Positions 1 to 10,256 of a stretch of DNA of 64,000 nucleotides are shown piece after piece. Source of the stretch: Aegilops tauschii subsp. strangulata. Taxonomy: Eukaryota; Streptophyta; Magnoliopsida; Poales; Poaceae. Within the stretch, counting starts at the first letter, position 1; each line of letters begins with the position of its first letter. Both the position numbers and the translations under genes were made by a program. The notes under the pieces were generated by a model that had not been told where the DNA came from, did no database searches, and worked only from the letters and a program-made list of their open reading frames with translations. The stretch spans positions 462,568,780 through 462,632,779 of the forward strand of contig NC_053040.3 in the NCBI RefSeq assembly GCF_002575655.3, given 5' to 3'.

Positions 1-147
1 TCGACGACATCCGCAACATGCAACTCCAATATCATCTTCTCCTCCTCAATTTTTTTTATTTTTTCCTTCAAGAAATTGTTTTCTTCTTCAACTAAATTTA
101 ACCTCTCGACAATAGGGTCGGTTGGAATTTCCGGTTCACATACCTCC
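1..147 (-). CDS. CACTA-encoded coiled-coil protein, partial exon
   Basis: The minus strand is open from about 147 to the window edge and encodes a charged helical stretch with repeated Glu/Lys and the pieces NFLKEKIKKIEEEK and LELHVADVV. This resembles the uncharacterised coiled-coil protein that recurs in wheat CACTA elements. An AG precedes the open stretch at about 148, so it may be an internal exon. A further short open frame at 289-480 on the same strand, beginning MSRFSGPSRP, could be its first exon. The function is unknown and the gene is incomplete here. Confidence 0.45.
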
Positions 148-669
148 AAGATAAATAAAATCTATGTCACGTTGGTCGGCATAATTTTCATAAACAATAA
201 ATGAACCAATAGTTATAAAGATAATATATACCACATCCGAATCATAGACAGGACGAGGGCCGACGGGGCGGATACCAAAACTATCGCACTATATAATAAG
301 AAGGAATAATAAAAGTAACAAAATTAGACAAGTATCTATCTGAAGTAAGAATTTTTTTTCTTTCAGAAAGAAGATAAGAACAAGAGGCTCACCACGGTGG
401 TGCTGGCGACGAGATCGGCGCGGGCGATCAACGGCGGTGAAGACGGGGACGGGACGTGACGGACCGCTAAACCTAGACAAATCTCGGGGAAAATGGAGCT
501 CGGAGGTCGAGTTTCGAGAGGAGAAAGATTAACTAGTGTGGCTCAGACATTTCATCGAACACCTCATGTGCATAGGAGGTGAGCTAGAGCACCCAAATGC
601 CCTCCCCTCGACGACCAGAAAAAATAGAGCACTGTGGAGTGCTCTGCTGCGGCGATGGGGTATATATAG

Positions 670-935
670 GCAGCTCATTTGTCCCGGTTCGTGGCTAGAA
701 CCGGTACTAAATCCGGGCCTTCTGTCCCGGTTCATGCCAAGAACCGGGACCAATGGTTGTGGGCCAGGAGCGAGGCCCATTAGTCCTGGTTCGTGCCTCG
801 AACCGGGACAAATGGTTCCATACGAACCGGGACCAATGCCCACGAGGCCCCGGCCGGCCCCCTGGGCTCACGAACCGGGACGAATGCCCCCATGGGTCCC
901 GGTCCGTGACTGAACCGGGACTAATGGGCTTGCCA
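670..935. repeat. CACTA subterminal repeats
   Basis: The motif tcccggttcgtg and its complement caaccgggac or gaaccgggac recur about every 30-50 bp in both orientations. Such subterminal arrays are where CACTA transposase binds in characterised elements. The same motif fills both ends of the element at 24850-26173. Confidence 0.75.
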
Positions 936-1931
936 TGCCCGAACGAAAGCCCTGTTTTCTACTAGTGAATTAGTATTGGAGATGCCCTTCTGGCCACTAT
1001 CTACAGGTGCGGTCACCAAATCCGGCTCCTCAAACGCCCATGGACGCCCCCAGGTGCGTCCGCGTACACTCATAGGGCACTCCTCAATTTCTGTCCTTCA
1101 CATCCATGTATCCCATATCCGATACTCTATATCCATACTAAGTATGCAACGTGAATAAAAAGTGTGTAGATCATCGCACGAACTATGAAACAGAGAAAGA
1201 TATGCACATCCCAATCATCAAAAGATCTCCAGCGGCTCTCAAAATGCTAGTCAAAGTTCACATAATCCACATACATGAGGGACAAGTTCTATATAGAGTA
1301 CTAAATAGCAAGCAATTAACGTCGGAGACAGTGGAGATTCACCACTTCCTCGCCGAGCCTTGGCCCTTCCGGTCACCGGCGTAGCTGTAGGCATCCACGG
1401 CAGGTGGTGGAGCGTCTAAGTCATCGGAACTAGAGCTGTCGCCGTCATCATCGTCCGAAGAGGAATCGAAGATGACGATGAGGCCCTTCATCCGTCGACG
1501 GCCTGGTCCTGTTGCTGCTTGAGCTTAGCCACCCTCGCCGCCTCCGCTGCTGCCTCCGCCGACTCGCACTCCAACTGCTCAAAGGCTAGCCGAAGCGCCT
1601 TGGCGTTCTTCCTCCAGAGCTGGTGAACGTCCATCTCTGCCGTCGTAAGCGAACGACAGTAGACCCAAGAGAGGAGCCGCTCGTCCTCGCCGGGCTTCGC
1701 CGATAAGCCGCGGCGACGGTGATTGGGTTGCTCCACCGTGTCCCTCTCCCTTGCCCAATGCCTCTCACGGCAGGTGGCGCGCGCCTCCGATTCCCGCATG
1801 CGCGTCCACGGGGCCGGCGGTGCGAGCACTTGGACCCATCGCTGCCCTTGCGGAGCAGCAGTCGACGAGGGAAGAGGAAGACGGAGACTAAGAAATCCTT
1901 GCGGAGCTGCGTGCGGGTCGGCCGGGAGGGG

Positions 1932-2069
1932 CTAGCTCTGGCGTGTCCGCGATAGGGCAGATCCAAAACTGGCGCCCATGTCCACCTTGGACCGCTCCAG
2001 TGCAATGTGAAGGGCCAACTCCTCATCGACATTGAGGTCAGAGTTAGAGCGGCTGCCGAAGCTTGACAT
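1932..2069 (-). pseudogene. Harbinger-borne small ORF, remnant
   Basis: A 45-residue frame starts MSSFGSRSNSDLNVDEELAL and continues HIALERSK before a stop. The acidic 'DEELALHIALERS' pattern resembles 'EEEMANRLALRRA' in the minus-strand frame of the related element at 5722-6895. The two elements therefore share a degraded protein of unknown function. Further frames to the left, down to about 1488 on the same strand, are probably later pieces of the same gene, broken by frameshifts. Confidence 0.35.
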
Positions 2070-2801
2070 GCTCGCCGGAGTCGCCGGATTCGATCCAAAT
2101 CGAAGAAATTGAAGGAGGGGAGAAGAGGGAACGGAGCGACAATGGAGAATGAAGTGAGCTAGGGTCCTGAATTGGGTTTTTTGTGGAAACGGCGTGGGGT
2201 TGGTGGTGCGTCAGGCTGACATGAAGGACACGCTCAGGCCATCTCATATCCGTCCTACATTTGAATTGGATATGAGGGGCGCCGGTCAATGACCGGTTCG
2301 TCCGCCAAAATGTTTAGGCCGTGTTTGGTTGCAGTTTGGAACAGTACCTGCATTGCATGTCCATCTCAACCCAGCCTGGTTGCTGAAATACAGCCTCATA
2401 TGTAGCAGATGCAACCTGTTTGGTTGCCTGCATCCCATCGAGAGGGACTTACCCCCTGCTGTTTGGTTACCCGCATTTGTGCTTAGGGTGTGAGCAAATG
2501 CAAACTTCAGCTGTTTGGTTGCAAACAGCGTTTGTGTTCTGCTCACCCCATTCAAATGTGGTGGCCTTACCACCACACATGATCAGCACAACAGCAACAT
2601 CACAACAGCAAGATCAAACAAAGCAAGCAATGTAATGACAGCAAACTACTTAACTAGATAGCATAGTCTAGATTAAGAGCAGGGGCATCCTCCTTCCCTG
2701 CTGTGCCAGGGTGCTGCACCTGGCCAAAATATGAACATGTTCCCAGCACAAGTCTCGCCACACACCCTAAAAGTTCTCCACTAACACCTGACTTAACTTA
2801 A

Positions 2802-3401
2802 CTACATAGCCTGCCCGATGCCACCAAGGCAGTTGTGCCTACTGCAACGGTACCTGCACATCACCGACGAGTCGTGGTTGTAGATCTGAACCTTCAGTCC
2901 TAATCCGGAGATGCGCACAACGACGAGGTCGCCGGGGACGATCTTGTGGCGGCGGTAGAAGTAGTTCCACCCCCGGCCAAGCACCATCTGGCCCTCGAAG
3001 TTCTGGACCTGCACCCAGAACACGCACCTCTTGTTGGCTGAGAGCCTGACCACGCGCGGGAGTCGCTTGATGACCAGCCAGGTGTTCATCACCTCCACGA
3101 ACTTGGGAGGAACGACGAGCATGGCGAGGTCCTCATTGTCCTTGATCTGTGCGTAGAATCTCATCGGCTCCCTGGCCCCCTCCTCGTGGCCCTGCCTCGG
3201 AGATCGTCCCCTTGAACGAGGCACGCTCATGAAGGCGATCCTGCCAGGCAGGTCCACCGTCCTGAGCCACCTGTTCGTGGGGATGAAATCCTCGACGCGC
3301 TCAGCTCCGGCCACGACCTGAGCTCCTCCACCCGCCACATCCCAGTCAGTCTTCAGTATCTTGTCAGGCAACATGACAAGTATTAGTATCAAACAAAGCA
3401 A
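2802..3401 (-). CDS. B3 DNA-binding domain protein fragment inside a transposon
   Basis: This is a 199-residue open frame. Residues about 81-175 fit the plant B3 fold of the REM subgroup: a strand with LVVPPKFVEVM, then VVRLSANKRCVFWVQV, the conserved turn VLGRGWNYFYRRH, VPGDLVVVRI and a closing strand VQIYNHD. B3 domains bind DNA in nuclear transcription factors. The true start is unclear. The first residues look like intron or linker sequence, and an exon probably begins near 3370. The upstream piece on the same strand at 4102-4700 may be the first exon. It is open for its full length but sits inside a Harbinger element, so it is either a captured host fragment or a gene belonging to this transposon family. 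Confidence 0.6.
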   Translation of the reverse strand: MLCLILILVMLPDKILKTDWDVAGGGAQVVAGAERVEDFIPTNRWLRTVDLPGRIAFMSVPRSRGRSPRQGHEEGAREPMRFYAQIKDNEDLAMLVVPPKFVEVMNTWLVIKRLPRVVRLSANKRCVFWVQVQNFEGQMVLGRGWNYFYRRHKIVPGDLVVVRISGLGLKVQIYNHDSSVMCRYRCSRHNCLGGIGQAM

Positions 3402-3407
3402 GCAAGC

Positions 3408-3650
3408 AAATGCTACTGATCAGTGCCACTGATCAGTGGACTTGCCCAACAGCAAGTGCCACTGATCAGTGGCATGTGCTCATGGCCACATGGCACTGAT
3501 CAGTGGCACTTGGTTATGGGCAAGAGGACTAATCTACTTGTTGTAGTGCAAATGGCACTGATCAATGACACTGATCAATGACCCTTGTTGTTGGGCAAGT
3601 CACTGATCAGTGGCATCTTCTTTGCTGCAACTGGCACTGATCACTTCACA
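3408..3650. repeat. Cluster of CACTGATCAGTG palindromes
   Basis: The palindrome gcCACTGATCAGTGgc or close variants (CACTGATCAATGAC, CACTGATCACTTC) occurs about eight times in roughly 240 bp, just upstream of the B3 frame in its own orientation. Some copies overlap as direct repeats. Each could form a small hairpin or bind a dimeric protein. Function is unknown. Confidence 0.7.
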
Positions 3651-3784
3651 ATCCTAAACAAGAAACATCTAAAAATAGCAACAGCAAGTGCCAATAGCAC
3701 CCATGTGCAGCCATGCAGATTTGGGACCATCCTACTACATGCACATATAACATCCACTCATGGCACAAGCCCTAGCTTCAACAT

Positions 3785-4010
3785 GCAACATGAAACAAGG
3801 ACATGATCCTAACATGAGCATGCCATCAGTCAACATGATTCTAGCATTCATCACTCAACTTGAACATGATTCTAGCACGAACACAGCTACTAGCATGTAG
3901 CACAAATCTAGCATGTAGTAGCACTCGCCCTAGCATGAACATGAATCTAGTATTAACATGAATCCAGCATGTAACACAGCTACTAGCATTCTAGCATGAA
4001 CACAAGCAGT
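3785..4010. repeat. Degenerate 'ctagcatgaacatgaat' repeats
   Basis: Variants of ctagcatgaacatgaat and ctagcatgtagcac alternate across this stretch without a fixed period. It lies between the B3 frame and the Pro/Ala-rich frame of the same element and is probably intronic. Confidence 0.55.
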
Positions 4011-4101
4011 AGCACACGCACTGTACAAAACAAGAACAGATCAGTCCGATTGGATTCGATTGGGATCGCATCCAATCGGATCTGCTAGAATCCTGTCAAT
4101 C

Positions 4102-4700
4102 CTAGCACATGCCTAAGAAATTAACAGCTAATCTACATCTAGGAGCAAGACTGTTGGGGATTTGACTCACCGGAGCATGCGCAGCCGCGGCGAACCGAGG
4201 CCGGGGTGAAAACCCCGGCGGGAACGATAGAGGTGGCGGAGCAGAGGACGAGCCGGTCCCGGCGACGGCCTGCGGCATCGGCCCCGTGCTGAACGCCACG
4301 CCGGAGGTCGAGAAGGACGGCCCGCCGACCGGAGAAAACCCTCGGACGGGGGTCAAGAAAACCCCCGAGGCCAATGGTGTCCCAACAAGGGGCGGCTCCC
4401 TCGACGGCGCCGGCGCCGAGCCCAGGACCACGAGGTCCGGAATCGACGACGGAGCAGGAGCGGCCGGCACCGCATTGGCCGGCGCCGGCGCTCGTGGAGG
4501 CCGGCGGCAGATGGGGGACGGCGCCCGCAGCGCCGAGGCCAGGTCGCGGCCCTAGTTCTGGAGCCCGGCCAGCTAGCGCTCCTGGATGCTGGAGATGCGT
4601 TGGTCGACCCGGGTCAGAGGGCGGCGTGGCGTGGGCGTGGCGGAGCCATCGGAGCAGAGAAGAGGAGAGGGAGGGGCGGTGAGGGAGAGAGAGGGAGCGG
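4102..4700 (-). pseudogene. Pro/Ala-rich first-exon remnant of the B3-like gene
   Basis: Reading leftward from about 4700 the frame gives an ISSIQER-like piece, then stops at two tag/cta sites near 4555-4575. It then continues open from 4470 to 4102 with low-complexity Pro/Ala/Ser sequence (PAPSSIPDLVVLGSAPAP, LSFPPGFSPRPRF). The stops show decay. Location and strand suggest it is the 5' part of the B3-like gene at 2802-3401, but no splice path was proved. Confidence 0.35.
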
Positions 4701-4777
4701 TGGGGCCTGGTTAGGCTGCATGCGGGCAACCAAACACGCCCTTAAGGATGGTTCGAGATGCGCGGCTGTAGATGCTC

Positions 4778-5718
4778 TGGAAGGTTTTCATTTTCGGCAG
4801 ACCGGCACTGTACGTCCGTCCGCCCGGACAAACCAAAAAACACACCACATGCGCACCAACCAAGCGGAAGTTTCCGAGATCTTGCATCGGCGCCGGCCGT
4901 GCACTCGTACTACTACTCCATCAAAAAGTGATCGCTAGCCCTCTCGCTACATAGTACCTTTCTCCTTTCGGCAACCAGCAACCTTTTTCTCGTTTAGTAC
5001 TCCTACCGGCAAATGAAAAGCGAATTTATATGCATGACATGCACTTGGTTACCAGTAACATGCCTCAGTCACCTCTACTGAGAGAGGATATAATTGCAAA
5101 AAAAAAAGTAATCTAACTAATTGATCGAGTGCTGTACCTTGGCCAGTACTCACATGCGTGCGGCCACCAAGCGCGCTCATAATTGGAGGGACTGCGCATG
5201 CCCGTGATCTCACTAGCTACACGTAACACGTGGGCAAAGCTCACCGGCTCAGATTTTCCAACGGCGCCGGTCGCGGCACGCCGATATCTACACGCACGCA
5301 CGCATGTCTCGGACAGACACAGATCCGCCTGTTCTGCCTGTAGATTCGCCTATAACTCAGTAGTGCCAAGAATTGGTGCATGCATGTATCTACGGACGAT
5401 CAATCAAGTGAACAACTGTGCAGGTTATGCCAAGACCACGAGACCGAGCGTGGGCGAGCGCCGGGCCACCGGCCGGCCGACGCCCAGATTCCCGTGGACG
5501 CATGCATGCACGTATCTCGCACAGCAATCATGGGTTCATGGCCGTATACGAACGCAGTCTCAGCTTGCTACTCAACGGCGCCGTGGTAGGCGTCTGGACG
5601 ACGGACAAAGATACGTACGTATCACTTGTTGTTCTGCAATAAATAGTCGTGTATCAACATTTTGTTTGTATTGTATGTATTGGCGTACATATGGAACTGC
5701 ATGTGCAAAATGAGCAAG
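4778..5718. other. Unassigned intergenic sequence
   Basis: No gene or element ends are recognised. A segment near 5490-5600 (cgcatgcatgcacgtatct, then ggccgtatacg) resembles 6966-7025 on the far side of the next Harbinger element, suggesting an old short duplication. Confidence 0.4.
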
Positions 5719-5721
5719 TAA

Positions 5722-6895
5722 GAGCATCTACAGCCGGACTTGGCAAATCCGACCCCTCAAACGCCCGCGGACGCGTCCGTGAAAAGTAACCGGTCACCCC
5801 TCAAAAGACGCATTCCGCATCCGGATACCTCAAATCCATATTATTACATACAACATACCGATCTTTGACCGGAGCTCGTCCGGTTCCGCCCTGGCCATGT
5901 CCGGCAGCCGGCTGCGCTCCTCAGAGTGTTGGGCCGGTCACCGGCAAGGTAGGGTAGGGCATGGGACACGAGCTGGCTCACAGGACTCAAGGCCCCGCCG
6001 TCTCCCATGCCCTACTCTGTCTCGTCGGAGGCCGAAACCCGAACGGTGCCGGTCGACGTCCGATCGATGATGGATCCGTCCGGGGACGAGCCGCCGACGT
6101 CCATCATGATGCGGTTGCGGCGCCCGGACTGATGCGTCATACGGGGCGCCGGAGAATGCAACTCCGCCTCGCCGACGTCCGCCGCCGCGAGGGCTGCCGC
6201 CGCCTCCCGCGCCCAGTGCCTTGAACGGCGTGCACGCCGCGCCATAGCCTTGTTAGACGATGGTGCGTCCCCAATATCGGCGCGCCACCGGAAGGGTTGC
6301 GCGTCCGCCAGACGGACCGCACGGCCTTCGACGAGGCAGCTATCGCCGGTCTAGCGCCGGATCCATGCCCCATTTGGGCAGACGCAATTGATTCCCGACG
6401 GATGGAGTCTGAGCGCAACCGCCCACAGACCTCCTCCCGGGCGCGGCGGAGCGCAAGCCGGTTGGCCATCTCCTCCTCGGGGCCGCCCGGGATGAGCTCG
6501 GGGTCGACGGATCTGGAGGTGAAGGACTCGGATCCGCTGCCCGCCATGCCGAAGAGGACCGGAAGGAGCCGGAGACGAGTTTGGTGGCGGAGGGGAGTGG
6601 AGGGGAGGGGAGTGAAGTGGCTAGGGTTTGGTCCAGCGAGCGGATGGGGAGGACTTTATGTGAGGTCGGGTGGGCCAGCGTGGGCCGGGTCCGACGTGGC
6701 GGGCGTGTCCGAACGCTCCCGGACGTCCCGTATCTGCCTCATATTTGGGCTGGATATTAGGGGTGCCGGTCAGTCCAGACGTTTGAGGCCGTTTGATGGG
6801 CCTGTCTGGGTCAAAAAATCGTGACCGGACGTTGACAGGGCAGCCCGTCCGGATCGTATGAGACGGGTTTAAGGGGTTCGGCTGTGTAGATGCTC
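5722..6895. mobile_element. PIF/Harbinger element, non-autonomous
   Basis: The left end is GAGCATCTACAGCCGGACTT at 5722 and the right end is GGCTGTGTAGATGCTC ending at 6895, with a TAA duplication at 5719-5721 and 6896-6898. The sequence ctcaaacgcccgcggacgcg follows the left terminus, as in the elements at 995 and 24104. It is 1174 bp and GC-rich, with only a decayed frame inside. It sits about 420 bp upstream of the probable TATA box of the IBH1-like gene. Confidence 0.85.
6137..6547 (-). pseudogene. Harbinger-borne decayed ORF
   Basis: A 136-residue frame starts MAGSGSESFTSRSVDPELIP and then EEEMANRLALRRAREE, before degrading into Arg-rich sequence. The N-terminal pattern parallels the remnant at 1932-2069. 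It is not a known transposase domain and its function is unknown. Confidence 0.35.
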
Positions 6896-7317
6896 TAAAG
6901 CATGTACTACGTAACGTACGTACGGCCCCGCGAGCACTGGTCCGCTCCGAGTCTCTGAGGTTCCCATGGACGCATGCATGCATGCATGTATCTGGCACAG
7001 TACAGGCAGCGATCGTGTATGGCGTATACATCAGCCCGCAAGTGCACCACGTACGGAGGTCGTAACACGTCGCCGAGTGGTCGCTGCTCTCACGTACGTG
7101 CGCCGAATGTGGACGACGTGGGGCCCTGGACCCTTTGCCCCTATCATGTGGCCATGTGCATGCACGTGCACTGTCCCCTCACCAACCAATCAAAGCCCCA
7201 TCGCACTGCACACACATGCACGCACACATGAACACACGATCATGCATATCTCCTCTCCCTCTCACCCCAACTCACACGCACCAAATATATCTCCTCCAAG
7301 GACAGCTCATTAGCGTC

Positions 7318-7327
7318 CATATATATG
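7318..7327 (+). promoter_or_regulatory. Probable TATA box of the IBH1-like gene
   Basis: The sequence catatatatg lies about 200 bp upstream of the chosen ATG at 7520. A second AT-rich candidate, ccaaatatat, lies at 7281-7290. Neither is proved. Confidence 0.4.
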
Positions 7328-7519
7328 TGTGTTCGTGCGTACACTGATGCATACCACACACAATCGAGCTTGTACTCCACATGACAAAAGCACCACACGC
7401 ACGGCACACTACAGTTCATGCCAAGTTCGTTATAAGGCTTCTTGCTCCCTCATCATCATCGCCGGCGGTTTGTTGGTTGTAGCTACCTTGGTGTCGTCTG
7501 TCTAGCAAGGTCCCTTGCC

Positions 7520-7990
7520 ATGCAAGGCTCGATGCAGTTCAAGCGGGCGTTGCTCAAGAGCCTGCTCCTAGGTCTCCGGGAGCGCGGCGTCGCGTCGAGG
7601 GAGATGGGCTTCCTCGAGAGGAAGCGCGCCATCCGGCGCGCCGCCGACGTGGCCCTCGCCTCCGCCAGGGGCTCCGACGCGACGCGTTGGAGCCAGGCGC
7701 TGGAAACGCAACGTCGGCCATCCACGAGCAAGAGGATCTTGAGGAGGTGCCACCGGCCGAGGCCGAGGAAGGCCGGCACGGCGGCGAGGCCGAGGGGCTC
7801 GGCCGGCATCGTCGCGAGGGCCATGGTGAGGAAGAGGACGCAGGTGTTGAAAGGGATCGTCCCGGGAGTGGAAGCGGTGGACGATGAGTGCACGCTGCTG
7901 GGTGAAGCCCTGGACTACGCCGTGTGTCTCAAGGCTCAAGTTGATGTAATGCAGCTTCTGGTGAGGGCTCTTCAAGCTCCGAAACAATAG
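7520..7990 (+). CDS. IBH1-like atypical bHLH transcription regulator
   Basis: This encodes a 156-residue protein. The C-terminal part (residues about 99-150) is the helix-loop-helix of the plant IBH1/IBL family: helix 1 with ARAMVRKRTQVLKGIVPG, a short acidic loop, and helix 2 with LLGEALDYAVCLKAQVDVMQ. The basic DNA-contacting residues of classical bHLH proteins are absent, as is normal for this family. IBH1-like proteins dimerise with activating bHLH partners in the nucleus and restrain brassinosteroid- and gibberellin-driven cell elongation. The N-terminal helix (QFKRALLKSLLLGLRERG, residues 6-23) and the Arg-rich middle also fit. The ATG at 7520 was chosen because family similarity starts there; the frame is open to 7442. 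The gene is intronless and looks intact. A Harbinger element ends about 620 bp upstream. Confidence 0.82.
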   Translation: MQGSMQFKRALLKSLLLGLRERGVASREMGFLERKRAIRRAADVALASARGSDATRWSQALETQRRPSTSKRILRRCHRPRPRKAGTAARPRGSAGIVARAMVRKRTQVLKGIVPGVEAVDDECTLLGEALDYAVCLKAQVDVMQLLVRALQAPKQ

Positions 7991-8675
7991 CAAGGGGGTC
8001 TCTTTGCGTGTGCGGAGTTCGTGGAGATAATGCTTGTAAGATACCAAAGCCTTCTCTACCTTCGTTCGTCAGCAACTCACAGCATGCAGTGAGAGGGTCA
8101 GCGATCATGGATATGTAATATTTTTAGTATGCCAAATTGTCATGTAAAATATTATGTATATAGCTAAATTGCGCACATCAATTGTCATTTTCATTATGAG
8201 CATGTATTGGTAAAAAAAGAAGTTAAAGGACCTGTTGCATGCACTCCAGTGAAATTGAAATTCTCCGTCAAAATGTGGAGTTTGTCCAATGGATAGAGTC
8301 GACCAAGATTTTGCAAATGTTCAAGTCGATGGTACTAATCGTCTGATAATCTTGATTCTCCCCATTCTGGTGCAAATCTCAATGTGGAGACTTGCATCTA
8401 ATGGCTAGGGCGTCGACTTGGATATAAGAAAATCTTAGCCAACTTAGATTTAGGAAAACCGAAAGCTATAACAAGTTTTCTTTTTCATGAATACACAAGA
8501 TTGCGTATCATTTCATTTGTAGGTGAAGAATGAAACAACTTCATAACCACGTACACAAGTTGGCGAGGTTGCCAGCGCATGAGCATAACAGGGATAGGGA
8601 TGCGCAGCCCTACGAGTACAAAGTCTACGTCCCGGCTAAAAGTAGGTAATTATGCATGGATAAAACATCAATAGA
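7991..8675. other. 3' flank of the IBH1-like gene, no feature seen
   Basis: The first 200 bp or so probably hold the 3' UTR (AT-rich with aatatt and atgtaaaatatt motifs near 8115-8150). No element ends are recognised beyond that. Confidence 0.35.
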
Positions 8676-9112
8676 CAAATTTTACTTTGATCGATAGAAC
8701 ATGACTGACAAATTTAGAGAATTTTTCTTTCATTCTAAGATGTTTCCTATTCCTATCGAGTAGAGTCAACAGTAGCTCGAGGAAACAGTTCACTATAACT
8801 ATTGCTCTGTATGATTGAGAACAGTGTGGATGCACATGCGCGTAGGCTCGCATTACTTTTGATTAGACCTGAATAATATTTCATTCGTAAAAAATGAAAA
8901 CATGAAGATATTTTTCAATCATATGCTTGTTATGTTATCTGGAAAAAAAATCCAAGAGGGGACAAAGAGCTGCCGATCGTGTCCACATGGACAAGACAGC
9001 AATTGTAATAGGCACCAGTCTCCTGACTTTCAGATAGCTACCAAGTTGACCTTGGAGCATGCAATTCTTGATTTCAGGAGTCACAACGACATGTTTTTGG
9101 GAGTTACTATGT
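8676..9112 (+). repeat. Diverged direct repeat, left copy
   Basis: It aligns through its length with 11268-11711. Shared runs include gaggaaacagttcactata, tgtatgattgagaacagtg, gcacatgcgcgtagg and ccagtctcctga. No coding frame is shared by the copies. Confidence 0.75.
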
Positions 9113-9282
9113 TTTTTTTTTCAAATGTTAGGGGTACTATTTTATAGTAATATTATGCTATTTCGGAAAAATATATGGGTCCTAAATTCGGAAACCATGA
9201 GAAGAGGATAAAGACCATCACCTGAACCATGCCGCTTCGCCATCTCCATACTCAATGGGAGGCGATCACGAGGGCAAGTGGA

Positions 9283-10256
9283 CAACGGCAGAGCTATGTA
9301 TAAGGCTGAGGGGGCCGTGCCCCCCCCCCCCCCCCCCCCCACCCCCACCCCCACCCCCACCCCAAGTACAATTTTTTTTTACTAGGTGCCCTGTAGCTTT
9401 TCGATTATTTTGAGACAACTGTAGCTTTTGGATGGCACATGCACATTCTACGTAGAAGGCCACAAGCCCATTTGAGACGCCTATGCACAAACCTGCTCGG
9501 AGCTCGGCTGCTTCACTCTCTTTTCCCCAACCACGCTCGCCGCTCGGGCATGGCCGTTTTCCTCGGTCACCTGCTGGCCTTCTCCATCCATGAACCAAGC
9601 AGCCGCACTGCCACGACGCCCATGCTGAGGAGAAGAGCGCCTCTGATCTGCGTGCACCAAAGAGGTCATGAGGGAGGAAGAAGGGCACGTCTGAGACGGT
9701 CATCTTTGGCTCTTCCCAATTGGCCGGTGGTCGTCGCCGGCCGGCACGCCACCCCTCGTCGCAGGCCGTCCCCCATGCGAATTTGGTCTACTTGATTTTG
9801 CAAGTGCCATCTACCCAGCTCAATTAAATCCTAAACTACTTGATCCCCTTTTGCAATGTTGCTTGTACGATAAATTAGGGGCAACACTAAATTTTAGTAT
9901 ATCTTGTATGAGTTTGACTAGTAATTTAGCAATTAGCATGCCTATTCATTTGACCTAATTGGGATATTTTGACGGAACTCAAGAGCATCAGGAATATGAA
10001 AGGTGATCTGTAGTACCGCCCCTTTTGTAGGTGTTAGTTGGCTCATAGAACATCTTTCAAGTTTGAAGGCTGAGCGACAACTTGTATATTTTGGTGTGCT
10101 TAGCTCTGTTATGAAGCATAGATATTGCTAATCATACATGTATTTTGATATAAGTATAAATTTTCCTGGAGGCTACAAGTTCTGGTTTGTTGAAGTTGGT
10201 TCATTTTTTTTGCCCCCCCCCCCCCCCCAATAGATTATTGTCAAGCTCCGCCACTG
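9283..10256. mobile_element. hAT-superfamily element
   Basis: The right end, read inward, is CAGTGGCGGAGCTTGAC, and the left end is CAACGGCAGAGCTATG. The CAGTGGCGGAGCT-type terminus is characteristic of a common grass hAT group. The flanking 8-mers are caagtgga (9275-9282) and caagcgga (10257-10264), an 8-bp duplication with one mismatch as expected for hAT. Long C-runs lie just inside both ends. No transposase frame is present, so it is non-autonomous. Confidence 0.7.

Larger units (their letters stand above)
1..967 (-). mobile_element. CACTA DNA transposon, 5' end portion
   Basis: Read on the minus strand the element starts at 967 with CACTAGTAGAAAACAGGGC, the terminus typical of Triticeae CACTA elements. 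It continues through subterminal repeats into coding remnants and runs off the window at base 1. The same terminus opens the complete short element at 24850. The other end lies outside the window, so the target duplication cannot be tested. Family level is uncertain; the CACTA assignment is firm. Confidence 0.8.
2317..4741 (-). mobile_element. PIF/Harbinger element carrying a B3-domain gene
   Basis: The termini are GGCCGTGTTTGGTTGC at 2317 and GCAACCAAACACGCCC ending at 4741. They are flanked by a TTA duplication at 2314-2316 and 4742-4744. TWA duplications and GGCC/GGGC-TGTTTGG termini are hallmarks of PIF/Harbinger elements in grasses. The element has no transposase. Its interior carries a B3-like gene on the minus strand, a palindrome cluster and a degenerate repeat tract. 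At 2425 bp it is larger than a MITE. Confidence 0.85.
995..4777. mobile_element. PIF/Harbinger-like element, outer of a nested pair
   Basis: The left end near 995 (ctatctacaggtgcgg, then ctcaaacgccc) aligns with the left end of the element at 5722. The right end, ggctgtagatgctc, stops at 4777. The subterminal sequence near 2255-2300 (ttggatatgaggggcgccgg) matches the right subterminal part of the elements at 5722 and 24104. The inner element at 2317-4741 is inserted close to the right end. The left terminus is degenerate and no clear 3-bp target duplication can be read. Confidence 0.6.

Noticed and set aside
9266..9703. 145-codon ORF with Gly run
   Set aside because: The Gly run is the poly-C tract of the hAT element; there is no domain.
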